A stretch of DNA of 64,000 nucleotides. Origin: Penelope pileata (Eukaryota > Chordata > Aves > Galliformes > Cracidae). A model generated the notes under the pieces. The model worked only from the letters and a program-made list of their open reading frames with translations, ran no database searches and was not told where the DNA came from. This document shows positions 50,444 to 61,347 of the stretch, in pieces. The stretch spans positions 1 through 64,000 of the forward strand of contig WBMW01004838.1 in assembly GCA_013396635.1 (NCBI GenBank). Reading direction: 5' to 3'. Within the stretch, counting starts at the first letter, position 1. Each line of letters begins with the position of its first letter. Made by a program: the position numbers and the translations under genes.

Positions 50444-50619
50444 CAACGCGTCGTAACGGCACTCCGGGAGCGCGCGCGGTTGTGAGGGCGGAGGTATGGG
50501 CGAAAGTCCCGTGCGGCGCTGACGGAATGTGTGCATAAGCGGCCGCCCGCCTGGGTACGTCTGTCGCACAGCGCAGCCTTCATGTTGCCTCCTCTGTCGC
50601 TGGCGTCACTGCTGAAACG

Positions 50620-50620
50620 N
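50620..50620. other. Single ambiguous base at duplication junction
   Basis: One N separates the end of copy A (gctgaaacg) from the start of copy B (agggcctgct). This position is suggestive of a contig join. Confidence 0.95.
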
Positions 50621-50836
50621 AGGGCCTGCTCTGCCTGCTGTCCTGCGCAGCTCACTGCTCCCTAAGGCGGTTTCAAATGCTGAGTTATAACCTGGACCAC
50701 GAGGATGCTCAGAGGGTTGGAGCGCAACCCCCCCTCCACGAGGACAGGCTGAGGGAGCTGGGCTGTTCAGCCTGGAGAAGGCACTGCGGCCTTCCAGCAC
50801 TGGCAGCCCCCCGAGCCCCGCTACCTGCCCACGCAC

Positions 50837-50907
50837 CTGTCGGAGCACTCCGCGTCGTCGAACTGCCCCGGCACGACCTCCCGCATCACCTGGGCTCGGT
50901 AATCCAT
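50837..50907 (-). CDS. RIOK1: Second copy of RIOK1 exon 1
   Basis: Identical to exon 1 at 50226-50296 in all 71 bases, with the same GTGCGT donor and a start context of GCTGCCATGG. If real, it could splice to exon 2 and give the same protein from an alternative promoter. If it is an assembly artefact, it is the same exon shown twice. Confidence 0.7.
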
Positions 50908-51046
50908 GGCAGCGGCCGCACGGAACTGCCAACCACCCCCGACCGCCACGGCCCAGCTGCGTGCGCGGGGACCGCCCCTACGGCGGCGGCAGAGGGACGA
51001 AAAGCATCGAGCGCGAACGCTGCGCCGGGGGCTGGTCGCGCGCGGA

Positions 51047-51054
51047 TGACGTCA
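51047..51054. promoter_or_regulatory. CRE (TGACGTCA), copy B
   Basis: The duplicate of the copy A CRE, unchanged. It lies about 1.0 kb upstream of the CAGE1 start codon. Confidence 0.75.
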
Positions 51055-51229
51055 CAACGCGTCGTAACGGCACTCCGGGAGCGCGCGGTTGTGTGGGCGG
51101 AGCTATAGGCGAGGGTGCCGTGCGGCGCTGACGGAATGTGTGCATAAGCGGCCGCCCGCCTGGGTACGTCTGTCGCACGGCGCAGCCTTCATGTTGCCTC
51201 CTGTGTCGCTGGCGTCACTGCTGAAACGC

Positions 51230-52038
51230 ACCACCACCCGTCACTGTGCTCACAGCCACTGTTTGGTCTCCATCAACGTTCAGCGAGTGTCGATGAATGA
51301 CAGTGGGTGCCATTTTTTCCGCACGGNTCTGCAGTTGTTGCAGAAAACAGGCAGAGGGATGTCTGTACAGAGAAGCCTTTAATAAGAATTAATGGAACAG
51401 AGGTCACTGCCATCCACAGTGCTTCTGGAAATCATACCCTGCAGTTATTCCACCTCTACGAGAGACTTAGAACAGGAGGATGCCAACCTCGGTCTTCAAT
51501 CTCGCTGCAGAGATAACTTATTTTTAATATTCCCCTGCAGGTTCTCAATGAAGAAAAATAGGGACTTCAGTGCTCCTTACTGAGTGCTGCTCAAGTTAGC
51601 AGGAGGGAAGGGGAGAAACGGCACGGCAGCTCCACATGGCAGTCACCACGTGCCAGCATACATGAAGAGGGGTGACAGAGGTTCACCAGTTAGCATCCCT
51701 AATCCCTCGGTATAGACCTGTATGGGCCTGTGTACTCAGACCACTACAGCTCCATGCTTCTCAAACAAAACTGTCCTTGGAAAACTATTGCCTCCCTTAC
51801 TCTATGACTGCACTATGTCATGTTTCCAGAAGATTGAGGGTCACAACGCTCACTCTTAGAGATGCAGAACGTACTTAATAGTGCCCATTATGTACAGCAG
51901 GAATCTATCTGATTCACAAGAAGCTGGGAAAATGGGTACGCAGAGCATACCCAGAGGCTCTGGGATTACTCAGGCTTGCTCTTTCCTGGGAAAAACAATT
52001 CAAGAGGGCCACTAACAATTCACTTTTTCTATCTGTAG
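51230..52038 (+). other. CAGE1: Presumed CAGE1 first intron / 5' UTR region
   Basis: No coding exon is visible. The non-coding first exon of CAGE1 should lie in or just after the CpG island. A GG|GTACGT string at 51162-51169 is a possible donor but not a secure one. A single N lies at 51327. Confidence 0.4.
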
Positions 52039-52044
52039 GACAAA

Positions 52045-52135
52045 ATGCAGAACACAAAGGGGAGAAAAGAGACTGACTGCCAGCATAATGAAGGAACCTG
52101 TATTTATGAGCACATCCTAGAAAATGTGACATGTG
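52045..52135 (+). CDS. CAGE1: CAGE1 first coding exon
   Basis: The acceptor is ctttttctatctgtag at 52038, with the ATG at 52045. It encodes MQNTKGRKETDCQHNEGT and then CIYEHILENVTC. The donor TGTG|GTACGT leaves one base, which pairs with AT at the next exon to give Asp. The exon was found by matching phase to the next one. Confidence 0.75.
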
Positions 52136-55100
52136 GTACGTTCCAGTTGGTGATGTTTAATGTGAGGGGGATTTCAACTGCCATGTGCTAGATAAGAAGT
52201 CCTTAAAACATCCTATTGTGCCCCTCTCCACTATCAAAGTATGGCAGGGCAGTACTTTGTATTTCACAGGCAGTGCTGTCTCACAGATCTTGAGCTGGTA
52301 CAAAGGCTGGTGAAATCAACAGGCTGCATTTGGTGTTGAGGTCAGCTACTTATACCTTACTGGTGTGGCATGAATGAAGGAGAGAAACAATAGAGACTGT
52401 ACAGAACAAGGCGGGGCATAGGAGTGGAAGAGCATATGATCAAGGGATTTAAAATCAGATAATTCATATAACAAGCTATCTGAAAATAGAAAATAGAATC
52501 TACATCCTGAACAGAGATCATGCAGCGAAGGAATGTAAGAGCAGCATTCAGTTCACTTCCATGCAGCTTTAGAAGCAAGCTGCTGTGGCCAACACATTTC
52601 CCTTCTACTCTGCCAGTGTAATGAAGAGTGAAGTACTTCCCTGGTAGCTGAGTCCCTCCACCTTCTTCCAAGCTGTGAGCTGTCCTCTCTTGTCCACGAT
52701 CACAGTAAGCTGTCACAAGACAAAGAGCATGAATAGCTGTGAGGAGCCAACTATACACACCCACCAAAGCAAATGCCCTTCTCTTGAGATTTGCCCTCAG
52801 GTGGTTCAGCTGAGCTCAGGATCGGTAACTTCACTGCAAAGACAATGCCATATCAAAGATTGGTTGTAAGCAAGTTCATGCAGCTGTCAGAAAAACTTGC
52901 TCAAGCTGTCTTGGACATTAAGAGCAATGCTGCTCTGGTTTTTGCAGTCCCTTTACTTTGATTCTCTTTGCATATAAGCACAGCAGGAGGCCAGGATCTC
53001 CTCTGTCACATGCATTATGTTTCAATCATTTGATATTGCAGTATGGTAGGTTATATTTCAACTTTATACATATGTTGGTTTAAAACAAAGAAGCACATAT
53101 ACATAGGAAAGAGAAACTAGATAATATGGTACTTTGCTGCTGTAAACATCCATGTAGTTGCATCACGTATTGGCTAGATGGCTCCTGATGAAAAATGATC
53201 CATGCATCAAGTCTCAAACAAAGCATTTCTTCATAGCTGTGTTATTTCCATGACTACTGGTTGAAACAGTTGTGAGAAACCTAATATTATTTTTGATTCT
53301 ATGTAAATTTTCAAGATGCTTCCCAGAAAACAGCCATGTCACTAAATGATAGAAGCCATGCATCTTTCTCTGTAGCCAACTGGAAGGAGTCTCCAGGCGT
53401 GGACACATTTTTCCCAGAGGAGGAATCCATAGGCAGAGAAGAAACAGCACATCAAAGGATATTGGGCTGGCAAGAAGAAAACATAAATGGAGAATATACC
53501 ATTAAAAAAGAATGGCAAGAATCTGTGAGAAAAGAGGTTTCACAGTCAGAACAGTTACCAGTTACGCCCCTCCTAGTTCCTCATGAAAAGCCATTCGTTG
53601 AAATGGGGGAGTCACTGTTGGATTGCATTATTAAAGACTCTCCCATAAAAAACGTGTCTGATTTTCTCACTCAACCCCATGCCTCTCTGTTCAAGATCTA
53701 TCCAAGTTCTGGTACTAAGAAACAGTTTTCTGGACAGGATTATTTGAACATGGATAACACAACTCCTCCTCAGGAAGAAGTGATGGTAAGATGTCATGCT
53801 GTTTGAATGGGGTTGAATGATGACAGTACCATTCCCTGAATGGTACTATAAATAACATGTATTGTGGTATCTTACATGTGCCTGCAAGGCTTCCAAAATG
53901 TATAATGTAAAAGAGAAGCATTAAAAATAGCAAATGCAAGTGTCAGAGTTGCACCTTGAATTAGAATCCTAGAATCACAGAATGGCTTGGGCTGGAAGGA
54001 ACATTAAAGATGATCCATTTCCAATCTCCTTGCCATGGGCAGGGTTGCAACCCACTGGATCAGGTTGCTCAGGGCCCCACTGATATCACTGCATTTGATC
54101 CCACTGTCTAGGTCACTGATAAAAGTGTTGAAGAGCCCTGGTCTCAAGACAGACCCCATGGTATCCTTCAGGGACTGAGTTCTGAATGTACGTGACAGTA
54201 CATTTTCAGTGAAGTTCCCTTTCAGATTATAATTACTGTGAAAAAAATGATTGATTTTTAAAATTGTAATTATGTTTGGTAGGCAGCCACTGGAGAACAG
54301 ACAACAAACAACAACAGTGTATCATCTGATTCCTTCTGTGAGAACATAATGTATATACCAAGTCCGATACAGTCAAACAGAGAAGTGAAAAGAGTTAGAA
54401 AGAAAAGTGTAACACAGTACAACAACCGAGGAAGTTCTGACAGAGAGTTTCCACCAGAATCTGTAAGATGCTTTTTCCTATTTATAATTTTCTATCTTTT
54501 TCAGTTACTGATAGTATAAAAGAAAAAAAATTAAACATTTAAAAACCATGGATCAAACTCTGCTCCTGTGTATTATTAGTTTTATTATAGTGTCTAGCAA
54601 ATTCAGTAAAAAAAAAAAAAAAAGTATGGCTTATTATGTAAGTTATTACAAGATACTGTGACTGTCCCACACTTTCCCACAGATGAATTCAGGAGCATTT
54701 CAAGGATATTTTTCTGCCTTCTTGTTCTGTCTTCAGTGAAATCTCAGTTGTATCAGTCTTCTCAAAATTCAGAAAACATAGTGCTGCATAAATCACCAGA
54801 AGACTTTTCTTTTTGCTTTAATGTAAACACCTCATTTTCTTCATTTTCTACAATCAAGCATTTTGGCCAATTGTTTCAATTTTGATTTCTTGTTTGTTTC
54901 TTTTGGTTTATTTCTTGCTTTAAGGTAAGAGAGTACTGTAAGCTAGGCCAACATCTGACAATGACACTCCTCAGACTCTCCACTAGAGCTTGATGCGGGT
55001 GTGAGCACTACAGGCATTGTACAAAGGTGGGATTGATCCTTCATCGTCATTATTTATAATGTTGGTCCACACTATCTTATCTTTATAGATGGAAAATTTC

Positions 55101-58100
55101 CACTGAAGTTAGTGAAGAAATGGTTTGAATCGATAGAACTGCAAGTATCGCCTCTTTTTAATAGTAGAATGACAGAACTCTGTTAGCACTGTAACAGTAT
55201 GGGTGAAGCTTCCTCAAATTTGTCCTTAGTTGCTTTTCTGCTTTCCCTAAATGGATGACTGTCAAGCCAATGTGAACTTTTTTCTAACTTGCTGATCACA
55301 AAATGTGGTTGTCTCCCCAGGAAATGCCTGAAGCTGATAAGGAATTTTCACTCCAGCGTTCCAAGATGTCACTTGCTCCCACAGAAGAATATAAGCAAGG
55401 AGACATAAGCAATACAGAGGCTTTCTCCACTCATAGAACAAGAAGCCCCTGTCCAAGTCTTTGTAAAGCATCCTTAGATATTTGTGAAACAAAATATTCC
55501 AATTACCATTTGGAAAAACTATCATTTTGTGACAGAGCTGTGAACTTTACTGAGGTCATCAAGGAGCTAGAGCAAGCTCAGCAAGAGCAAACCCGAATCA
55601 TGGATCTTCAGTGTGATGATATGTTTTTAGAAAAGATTAAAGATGGGGCAAAACTGATGCTTAAGGAAGGAAACCTGGGTCTAGAGGATGTGACTGGGAA
55701 GATGAAGTGGAATGAGAAGAAAGAGCCAACACAGATGTTTGATTCTTACTATGACACTATTTCTCTGGACACCAATTTTAAAGAGTTAAAAACTGTCCAG
55801 CAACATCATCTGGAAGAAACTATAAACAAGTTAAAGAAGAATACTGAAGACAGAAGTGAAGCAGAAGGCAAAGTGACAAAGGAGAGAAATGAGGCTCGGC
55901 GTCAGCTTCTACTCATGCAAGAAGCTTTATTCAGTGCTATCAGATGTCTTGAGGATGTTGGGAATGAAAACAAAGGCCTTCAGAAGCATGTAGAAGAACT
56001 CAAATCTGCATGTTATCTCCTTCATATAAAGTATGAAGTAGAACTGAAGAACAGGTATAGGAGACAGTGTTTGAAAATGGACAATACCATACGCAAGAAG
56101 GACAAAAAGATACAGGAGCTGCAGCATCTCAGACAAAAGATGGAACATGAGGTCAAGACCCTAACTTCAGCTCTGCATATGCTAAGAGAAGAAAATGAGA
56201 ACAGAGAGAAAAGTCTCCTATCCATGCAAACAAAATTCCAGGTAGAAAAGGATGGTGAGTTGGCAGAAAGGCAACAGCAGCAATACAAGCGTAACAAGCT
56301 GGAAGCTCAGCTTCGAGTCCTGCAAGCAGAATTTGAAAATGAACAACCTGAGATGAAGAAAATGCAGACCTCTGAGTTCAGAAGAGAGCTGCAGCAACAA
56401 AGAGTGAAAGACCATGAACAAAACTGCATCCTGCAGCTTGAAACTCACAGATGGAAAAACAGAGGTGATCAAGCCAGAGAACCACACACAGCTAAGGTAT
56501 AATTAAGACTGACACAGCACTGTAAGCATTGTAAGAATCTACAGTTGGTAGAAATCCTAGTGGCCATATACAGCACTTCCCTTTCCCTTCTTGGGACAAA
56601 CTTCCAGAGACCAAAGATGGGGGTTCTGACCAAGAAGTCAAGGACCAGGGAAGAATATAAATCTCTGCTTCCCTTTAAGCACATTAAAGTTAAGATACCA
56701 TTCATTTTCAAGTCCTTTACTGGACTAGAGTCCAAGTGTGGAATCTTGATTATACATAAGTTACACAATCATCTAATTTCAAACAGTGATCATTTTAAAA
56801 GTTATTATTTGAAACAAATAAGGGAATAAAAAGTTATGATAATGCAATTTTTTGCACATCTTTTAGTGGAAAAGGAATGAAACGGTCAGACTATAAATGT
56901 AAATGTGTGCCAAATTGTTCCCATGGGTTCAGAAGTTAAGGCACTCCCTTTTTTTTGTCAATTTTGCAGAAGGTTCTAGATACAACTTCTGTGTAGCTGT
57001 CTCTTTCTCCCTTACCTTATGCCACCTTTAGCTCTGTGGAACTAAACCCATTTAAAAGAGAAAGGGAAATGACTGTATGTACAGAGGAAATTATAATAGA
57101 GTGCATTTATTGAGGAGGGAGGTGGAAAAGACCACAATCATTGCATCATTGTTTTTTGGGGAGGAGTACTGAAAGACCAGAAGGGTGTCCTTATAAACCT
57201 ACAACCTTACCTAAGAGTAAGTCAGTAGCCTATTCTTCATGTTCACTGAAAGCAGAGCCTCATAGGGCAATCAGGGTAGAAGGGACCTTAGAATGCCCCC
57301 TCCTGCTCAAAGCAGGGTCAGCTATGAGTCAGACCAGATTATTCATGGCTTTATCCCAGTGGGTTTTAAAAACCTCCAAGGATGGAGACTGCACAGCCTC
57401 CTGTGAGCAACCTCTTCCACTGCTAGACTAACCTCACACAGAAAAACATTCTTCCTTGTAACCAATCTGAGCCTCTCTTGCTTCAATTTATGATCATTGG
57501 CTCTTATTCTCTAGCACGCATCACCGTGAACAGCCGGGCTCCATCCTCTTTGCAGTCTCCTTATAGGCACCAGCAGACAGCTATCAGGTTCACCTGAAGC
57601 TGAATAATTCCAGTTCCTTCAGCCTCTCCAAGTAGGGCAAGTGCTTCAGATCCCTAACTATCTTGCTGTCCTCCTGCTGCATTTACTCCAGCTTTGTCAG
57701 TATCTTCCCTGGGTTGGGGAGGTGCAAGACTAGGTGCAGTATTCTAGATGCAGTCTTAACACTCACTGAGAAGACAGGCAATAGTCACTCACCTCAGACT
57801 GCTGGCTGTGCTCCTCTTGATAGAGCCCAGGATGCTCTTGTCCTGTTTTGCTGCCAGGAAACACTGCTGGCTTATGGCATCTTAGTGTCTACAAGGACCT
57901 TTCAACTCCTTCTCAGCAGTAGTTACTCCCTAGCCAGTCAGTCCCCTGTTCTGTTGACAAGGCTCTTCCATTCTTGGCACAGGGCTGTATTTGCCTCTGT
58001 TGAATTTCATGAGGTTCCTGTCAGCTCATTCCTGCAGCTTGCCTAGGTCCCTCTGGGTGGCACCCGTGCACTCACGCACATCAGCTAGGTCCTCTTCACC

Positions 58101-61100
58101 ACCCCACAACCTGATGTGGTGTCATTTGCAAACCTCTTAAGCAAGGACTCCGTGGCATGCAGCAGGAGCAGGAAAGATGAGCCTGAATCTGAGGGCGACC
58201 ACAGGCAGTGCCACCAACCATGGCACAGAACCACTGTACCCAAGTGAGGTGGTGACAGCAACAGGTTCTCCCACGAGTCCCAGTGAATTTTAAAGTTCTC
58301 AGCCTCTGAAAGCCAGAATATCCTCCAGCTGGTGATTCTTGTGTCATTTCATAATGTTGGATAACACTCCTGGTGCATCTGATAAAAGATAATTTATCAC
58401 TTCATTGATTAGGTCTCTACTTGGTTTCACGTGCTGTATTTTTGTATAAATTATGTGTGACAAATACAGAACCATGGCAACTTAAAAAACAGAATAAAAC
58501 ACAACAGGGTTCAGTTGCAAAACCGAATGGGTAGTCAAGAAATGTGCTTGATTCTTATATTTCCCACAGCATAAAGTGTAATGTTGAGGAGTTCATTGTC
58601 ACTTCAGTTTCCCTTTTTTAAACATTGACAACACTACCACCACCGTGTCTTTCTCATTTATTGATGACTCCATATGAAATTATGTGTACACATTTTCCTA
58701 CTGGTTGTACTTTATTTCCCTGTTCTGCAGACTCTTGGCTTTGGATATAATCTTTCATATATGGCAAATGATGTCATTAAATGGCATTTCTAAACACATT
58801 TTAGTAGAGACTCAGAAGTTTTCATTTAAACACATACCATATTAGGTTTCATAATGTATTCTATATTTTAATACTCAAAAAGTAGATCTATGAAATAAAT
58901 ACAGTCATACCCATGAAATGTATCGATAGCTTACATGCTCCGGATCTTAAGGTCTGGAGTGTTCCAGTTTCTCCTAATAATTCTCTTTGCTATTTGTCAT
59001 AGCTGGTCTCAGTCCTGAGACACTACAGCTATCATTCAGTTAACTTTAAGGAAAGGCAGTGACAAACTCTGCTAAATTTCAGTTCCCCATCTGTTCAAAC
59101 ACTGTTAATTTTCCCCCACTGTTACACTCTCTAGGACAGAGATCATCCTTCTACCACTGAACGTAACATGAAGAATGAAACAATTACTAAACTGCAAGAA
59201 AAAGTGAAGAAACTTACCTGTCAAAAGAAAACCTTGGATAAAAAGGTAGAGCTTCCTGAATGCCTGGGGGAATGTAGAAGTGGATCTGTCCAGCTGATGT
59301 AGAAAGGTTCTGTAGTCCAAGAACATAGAAATCTTAGTAATCCTTTTTACTGGACTGATTACAAAAGCTATTTATTTGATTCACAGTGTTTCCATCACAG
59401 TTTCCATGCACTCTTCAAATTATTGCTTATTTGGTTTTTGATTATGTCCAGTAAAAACACATGCTTATGCCCAGTATTAGACATAATATTGTATTAGTTC
59501 TGTACCGTGATAACGCCCATGGAGATTTCATTACCAGATTTTGAACTCACTTTGGAAATGACTAAGAAAAAAAGCATTCTTCATCTATGACACCAGGTGT
59601 AACGTCTATTAAATGAGTCACTTCTAAAAAGTTTCCATTACAGCGTAAGCCAAAACTAGGCAAATTATTTGCACTTATGATGATACACACTTAGTAAGGA
59701 AGACCATCAAGAACTGATTCAAGAAATGCTTGCAGTGATTCCAGTGAATGAGAATCACATGCCTGAGGATGTGCAGTACTCTACATGTAGCGTCGCAGAG
59801 TGTGCACCAATCCTTTAGGAGATACCAGCAGGTATTTTCTTGGCAGAAATATTGTGGTAAGATGTTTCATCTACATGGCTAGGTAAGGGGTCATGGAGAT
59901 CATGTGTGCATCTACAGATTTTGCATTCTTGTAAGGTTTTAGCCACGGTCATGTTGCTCTCCATATTGCCTGACCTGACCCCACTGACTGACCTTAGGAA
60001 CCCAGCTTAATATCATTGCAATGCATACCAAACACTGCCTTACAGACTTCTGTAACATTTTCTTTGGTTGGTAACAACTGGAACTGCTCATTATCTTCAA
60101 AGAGAATGTACCTGCTGTTATCCACTACTGCAATCAAAGGACTTTTTTTTTTTTTGTCTGGAAAAAAAGAAGGGGTGAGAGGATAGGAAACAGATGCAAA
60201 AAACAAACAAACCAGAAATAACCAGAGTAACTAGAATAAATGTACTTGTAGCCAGCTTTAACAGAAGAAATTATGCAATTGCTCTGGTGTTGAGGTGGAA
60301 TAAATTTATTATCCCACAGCTTCCCTGAAAGATTGTGCTCTGCCAGGATCCAAAAGGGTAACTTCCAACCAAGGAGGAAACAGAAAGCAATTACGAGAAC
60401 TGAACCTATGGCTCCTTTACTCAGTAGGTTTTGCCTGCTGAGTACTATTGCACTGCTGCATTACACGGTTCTAAAACACTGTAACATACTAACATAAATG
60501 CCACTGGAGTCAAACAGGACAAACAGAAAAAGTAGAAAATTCTTATCTTAGGAGGCAACTTGAAAAACCTTGACGAAATCCCTCCAAACCAGGCTGACTT
60601 TTGGTGAACTGAACAGTTTAGATACTAGCAGTCATCCACTGGTGTATAAACATATATATATAAGTATACTTAAAACTACACTCATTACAACATAGAATAA
60701 AAGAATCCATCATTTCAGGAAGAGAGATGAGTTTAATGACTGATGGGAAAATTGATTTCACTTTTTTTTTTTTTTATGTAATGGTAGTACAAAACAAGAC
60801 CAGAACTACATGAAGGAAGAAAAAAAAAAACAGCTTCAGAGCTAGGTGCAGAGACTACACATGACAAAAACACACAAGCAAAATTAAAAAAACGTGTGGG
60901 TGCCACACAGCTTCTGTCACAGAGGCTCTATTTCCATCAGTGTTTGATTCATCTTTATGTACATCTTTGGATGTACATGAAGACATATACACACATAAAA
61001 CTTCTGCTGGTGTGAATGGTAATCTTTACACTGAGGTTATGTTCAGCAGCTACTGCTGTGAGGGTAGCTTCTAATCCTGAGAAAGAGGCATTTTTCTCAC

Positions 61101-61347
61101 GTGATGGTTCTGTGAATTGCTATAAAGGATTAATAACGGGTTGTAGAAACCCCCAGCACTTCAGAAACTGTCCTCTGCCTTCAGTGCTTTACATTTACGA
61201 CAGGTACTTCCCCGTTAATCATATATAATATTATTATTTTTCAAGATGGAAAAACTAAAAAATGACCTGGCGTTGAAGGAAGATGAATGTAGGAGTCTTA
61301 GAGGAGAAAATGACAAACTTCATGAAGAACTGAGAAGATGGAATTGA
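52045..61347 (+). CDS. CAGE1: CAGE1 (cancer antigen 1)-like coiled-coil protein, six coding exons
   Basis: CAGE1 is a cancer/testis-type protein of poorly known function, reported from sperm and testis. The exons 52045-52135, 53316-53785, 54283-54462, 55321-56496, 59135-59245 and 61246-61347 join in frame to give 709 residues. Every internal boundary is GT-AG. Residues 1-247 are Ser/Thr/Glu-rich and look disordered. About 285-709 is strongly charged heptad-type coiled coil with many Glu, Lys, Gln and Leu and no catalytic motif. The start has a good context (caaaATGc) 6 bases into its exon. Identity rests on head-to-head synteny with RIOK1 and on the coiled-coil architecture, not on an alignment. 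The model may lack exons at the 3' end. Confidence 0.75.
53316..53785 (+). CDS. CAGE1: CAGE1 second coding exon
   Basis: 470 bases; acceptor aaattttcaag, donor GATG|GTAAGA. It encodes 156 whole residues that include SLNDRSHASFSVANWKES and DTFFPEEESIGREE, a polar, acidic, probably disordered region. The exon is entered after a split Asp codon. Confidence 0.85.
53968..54175 (-). mobile_element. CR1 fragment in CAGE1 intron
   Basis: Inverted CR1: aatcacagaatggcttgggc, then tggaaggaac, ggatcaggttgctcagggcc, and gtcactgataaaagtgttga. The internal part is deleted relative to a full tail (the ggcccc block jumps to atatcactgcatttgatccc). Confidence 0.88.
54283..54462 (+). CDS. CAGE1: CAGE1 third coding exon
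   Basis: 180 bases, phase 0 at both ends; acceptor tgtttggtag, donor TCT|GTAAGA. It encodes 60 residues beginning AATGEQTTNNNSVSSD and ending SSDREFPPES. It is too small and stop-flanked to stand out as an open frame but has clean splice sites. Confidence 0.8.
54608..54623 (+). repeat. Poly-A run (A16)
   Basis: An uninterrupted A-tract within a CAGE1 intron. It is simple sequence. Confidence 0.9.
55321..56496 (+). CDS. CAGE1: CAGE1 large coiled-coil exon
   Basis: 1176 bases, phase 0 at both ends; acceptor ggttgtctccccag, donor AAG|GTATAA. It encodes 392 residues (248-639 of the model). From about residue 325 the sequence is an extended coiled coil (for example HHLEETINKLKKNTEDRS and KKIQELQHLRQKMEHEVK). 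This is the longest open coding frame in the window and anchors the gene. Confidence 0.92.
56497..59134 (+). other. CAGE1: CAGE1 intron containing an old CR1
   Basis: Apart from the inverted CR1 at 57250-58140 the intron shows no supported exon. Open frames such as 56545-56829 and 57663-58046 are random or derive from CR1. Confidence 0.6.
57250..58140 (-). mobile_element. Older CR1 copy in CAGE1 intron, inverted
   Basis: Inverted, diverged CR1 of about 890 bases. The text runs tcagggtagaagggacctta, gggttttaaaaacctccaag, tctgagcctctcttgcttc, tttgctgccaggaaacactg, gaatttcatgaggttcctgt and gtcatttgcaaacctctt. It extends from the 3' UTR into the reverse-transcriptase region and is broken by stops throughout. 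Confidence 0.85.
59135..59245 (+). CDS. CAGE1: CAGE1 fifth coding exon
   Basis: 111 bases, phase 0 at both ends; acceptor gttacactctctag, donor AAG|GTAGAG. It encodes 37 residues, including ETITKLQEKVKKLTCQKK, and continues the coiled coil in register with the large exon. Confidence 0.85.
59993..60157 (-). other. Exon-like open segment antisense to CAGE1, unknown
   Basis: On the minus strand a strong acceptor (cctctcaccccttc, then tttttttccag) opens a 165-base segment. After an A13 run it reads SPLIAVVDNSRYILFEDN, then EQFQLLPTKENVTEVC, then KAVFGMHCNDIKLGS. It stops two bases before a good donor (CCTAAG|GTCAGT). Composition is protein-like, with no low-complexity bias after the A-run. I do not recognise the family. 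It may be an exon of a nested gene, a decayed exon or a retroposed piece. The A13 tract could hide a frameshift. Confidence 0.3.
61246..61347 (+). CDS. CAGE1: CAGE1 last supported coding exon
   Basis: The acceptor tatttttcaag opens a phase 0 frame encoding MEKLKNDLALKEDECRSL and then RGENDKLHEELRRWN, followed by TGA (61345-61347). The heptad pattern continues the coiled coil. The stop lies just before a donor-like GAAG|GTACAG, so this may be the terminal exon or a truncating alternative exon. Confidence 0.75.
   Translation: MEKLKNDLALKEDECRSLRGENDKLHEELRRWN

Larger units (their letters stand above)
50010..50619. repeat. Tandem duplicate unit, copy A (proximal)
   Basis: About 610 bases that recur at 50621-51229. 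The unit contains part of RIOK1 intron 1, RIOK1 coding exon 1, the 5' UTR and the CpG-rich promoter with a CRE. Its right edge is immediately followed by a single N at 50620. The first ~285 bases are identical between copies. Upstream of the ATG I count about 16 substitutions and one 2-base indel. Confidence 0.95.
50621..51229. repeat. Tandem duplicate unit, copy B (distal)
   Basis: Second copy of the 610-base unit, at an offset of 611, then 609 after a 2-base deletion in the gcgcgcgg run. It continues directly into unique sequence (accaccacccg), while copy A joins unique sequence only on its left. That is the layout expected either of a true tandem duplication or of two unmerged overlapping contigs. 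Confidence 0.95.
50190..51240. promoter_or_regulatory. CpG island / bidirectional RIOK1-CAGE1 promoter
   Basis: GC- and CpG-dense DNA (gcgcgggga, gcggccgc, cgcgcgcg) covers the space between the two divergent genes and includes RIOK1 exon 1. It holds a perfect palindromic CRE in each copy and lacks any obvious TATA box. Divergent head-to-head genes sharing a CpG island are common, and that both genes use it is inferred. The CRE would fit CREB/CREM control, and CREM is a testis regulator. Confidence 0.8.

Noticed and set aside
50677..51108. 143-codon plus-strand frame through copy B (and 165 codons through copy A)
   Set aside because: It is the shadow of RIOK1 exon 1 and the GC-rich promoter, where stop codons are rare. 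The two frames are the same sequence because of the duplication.
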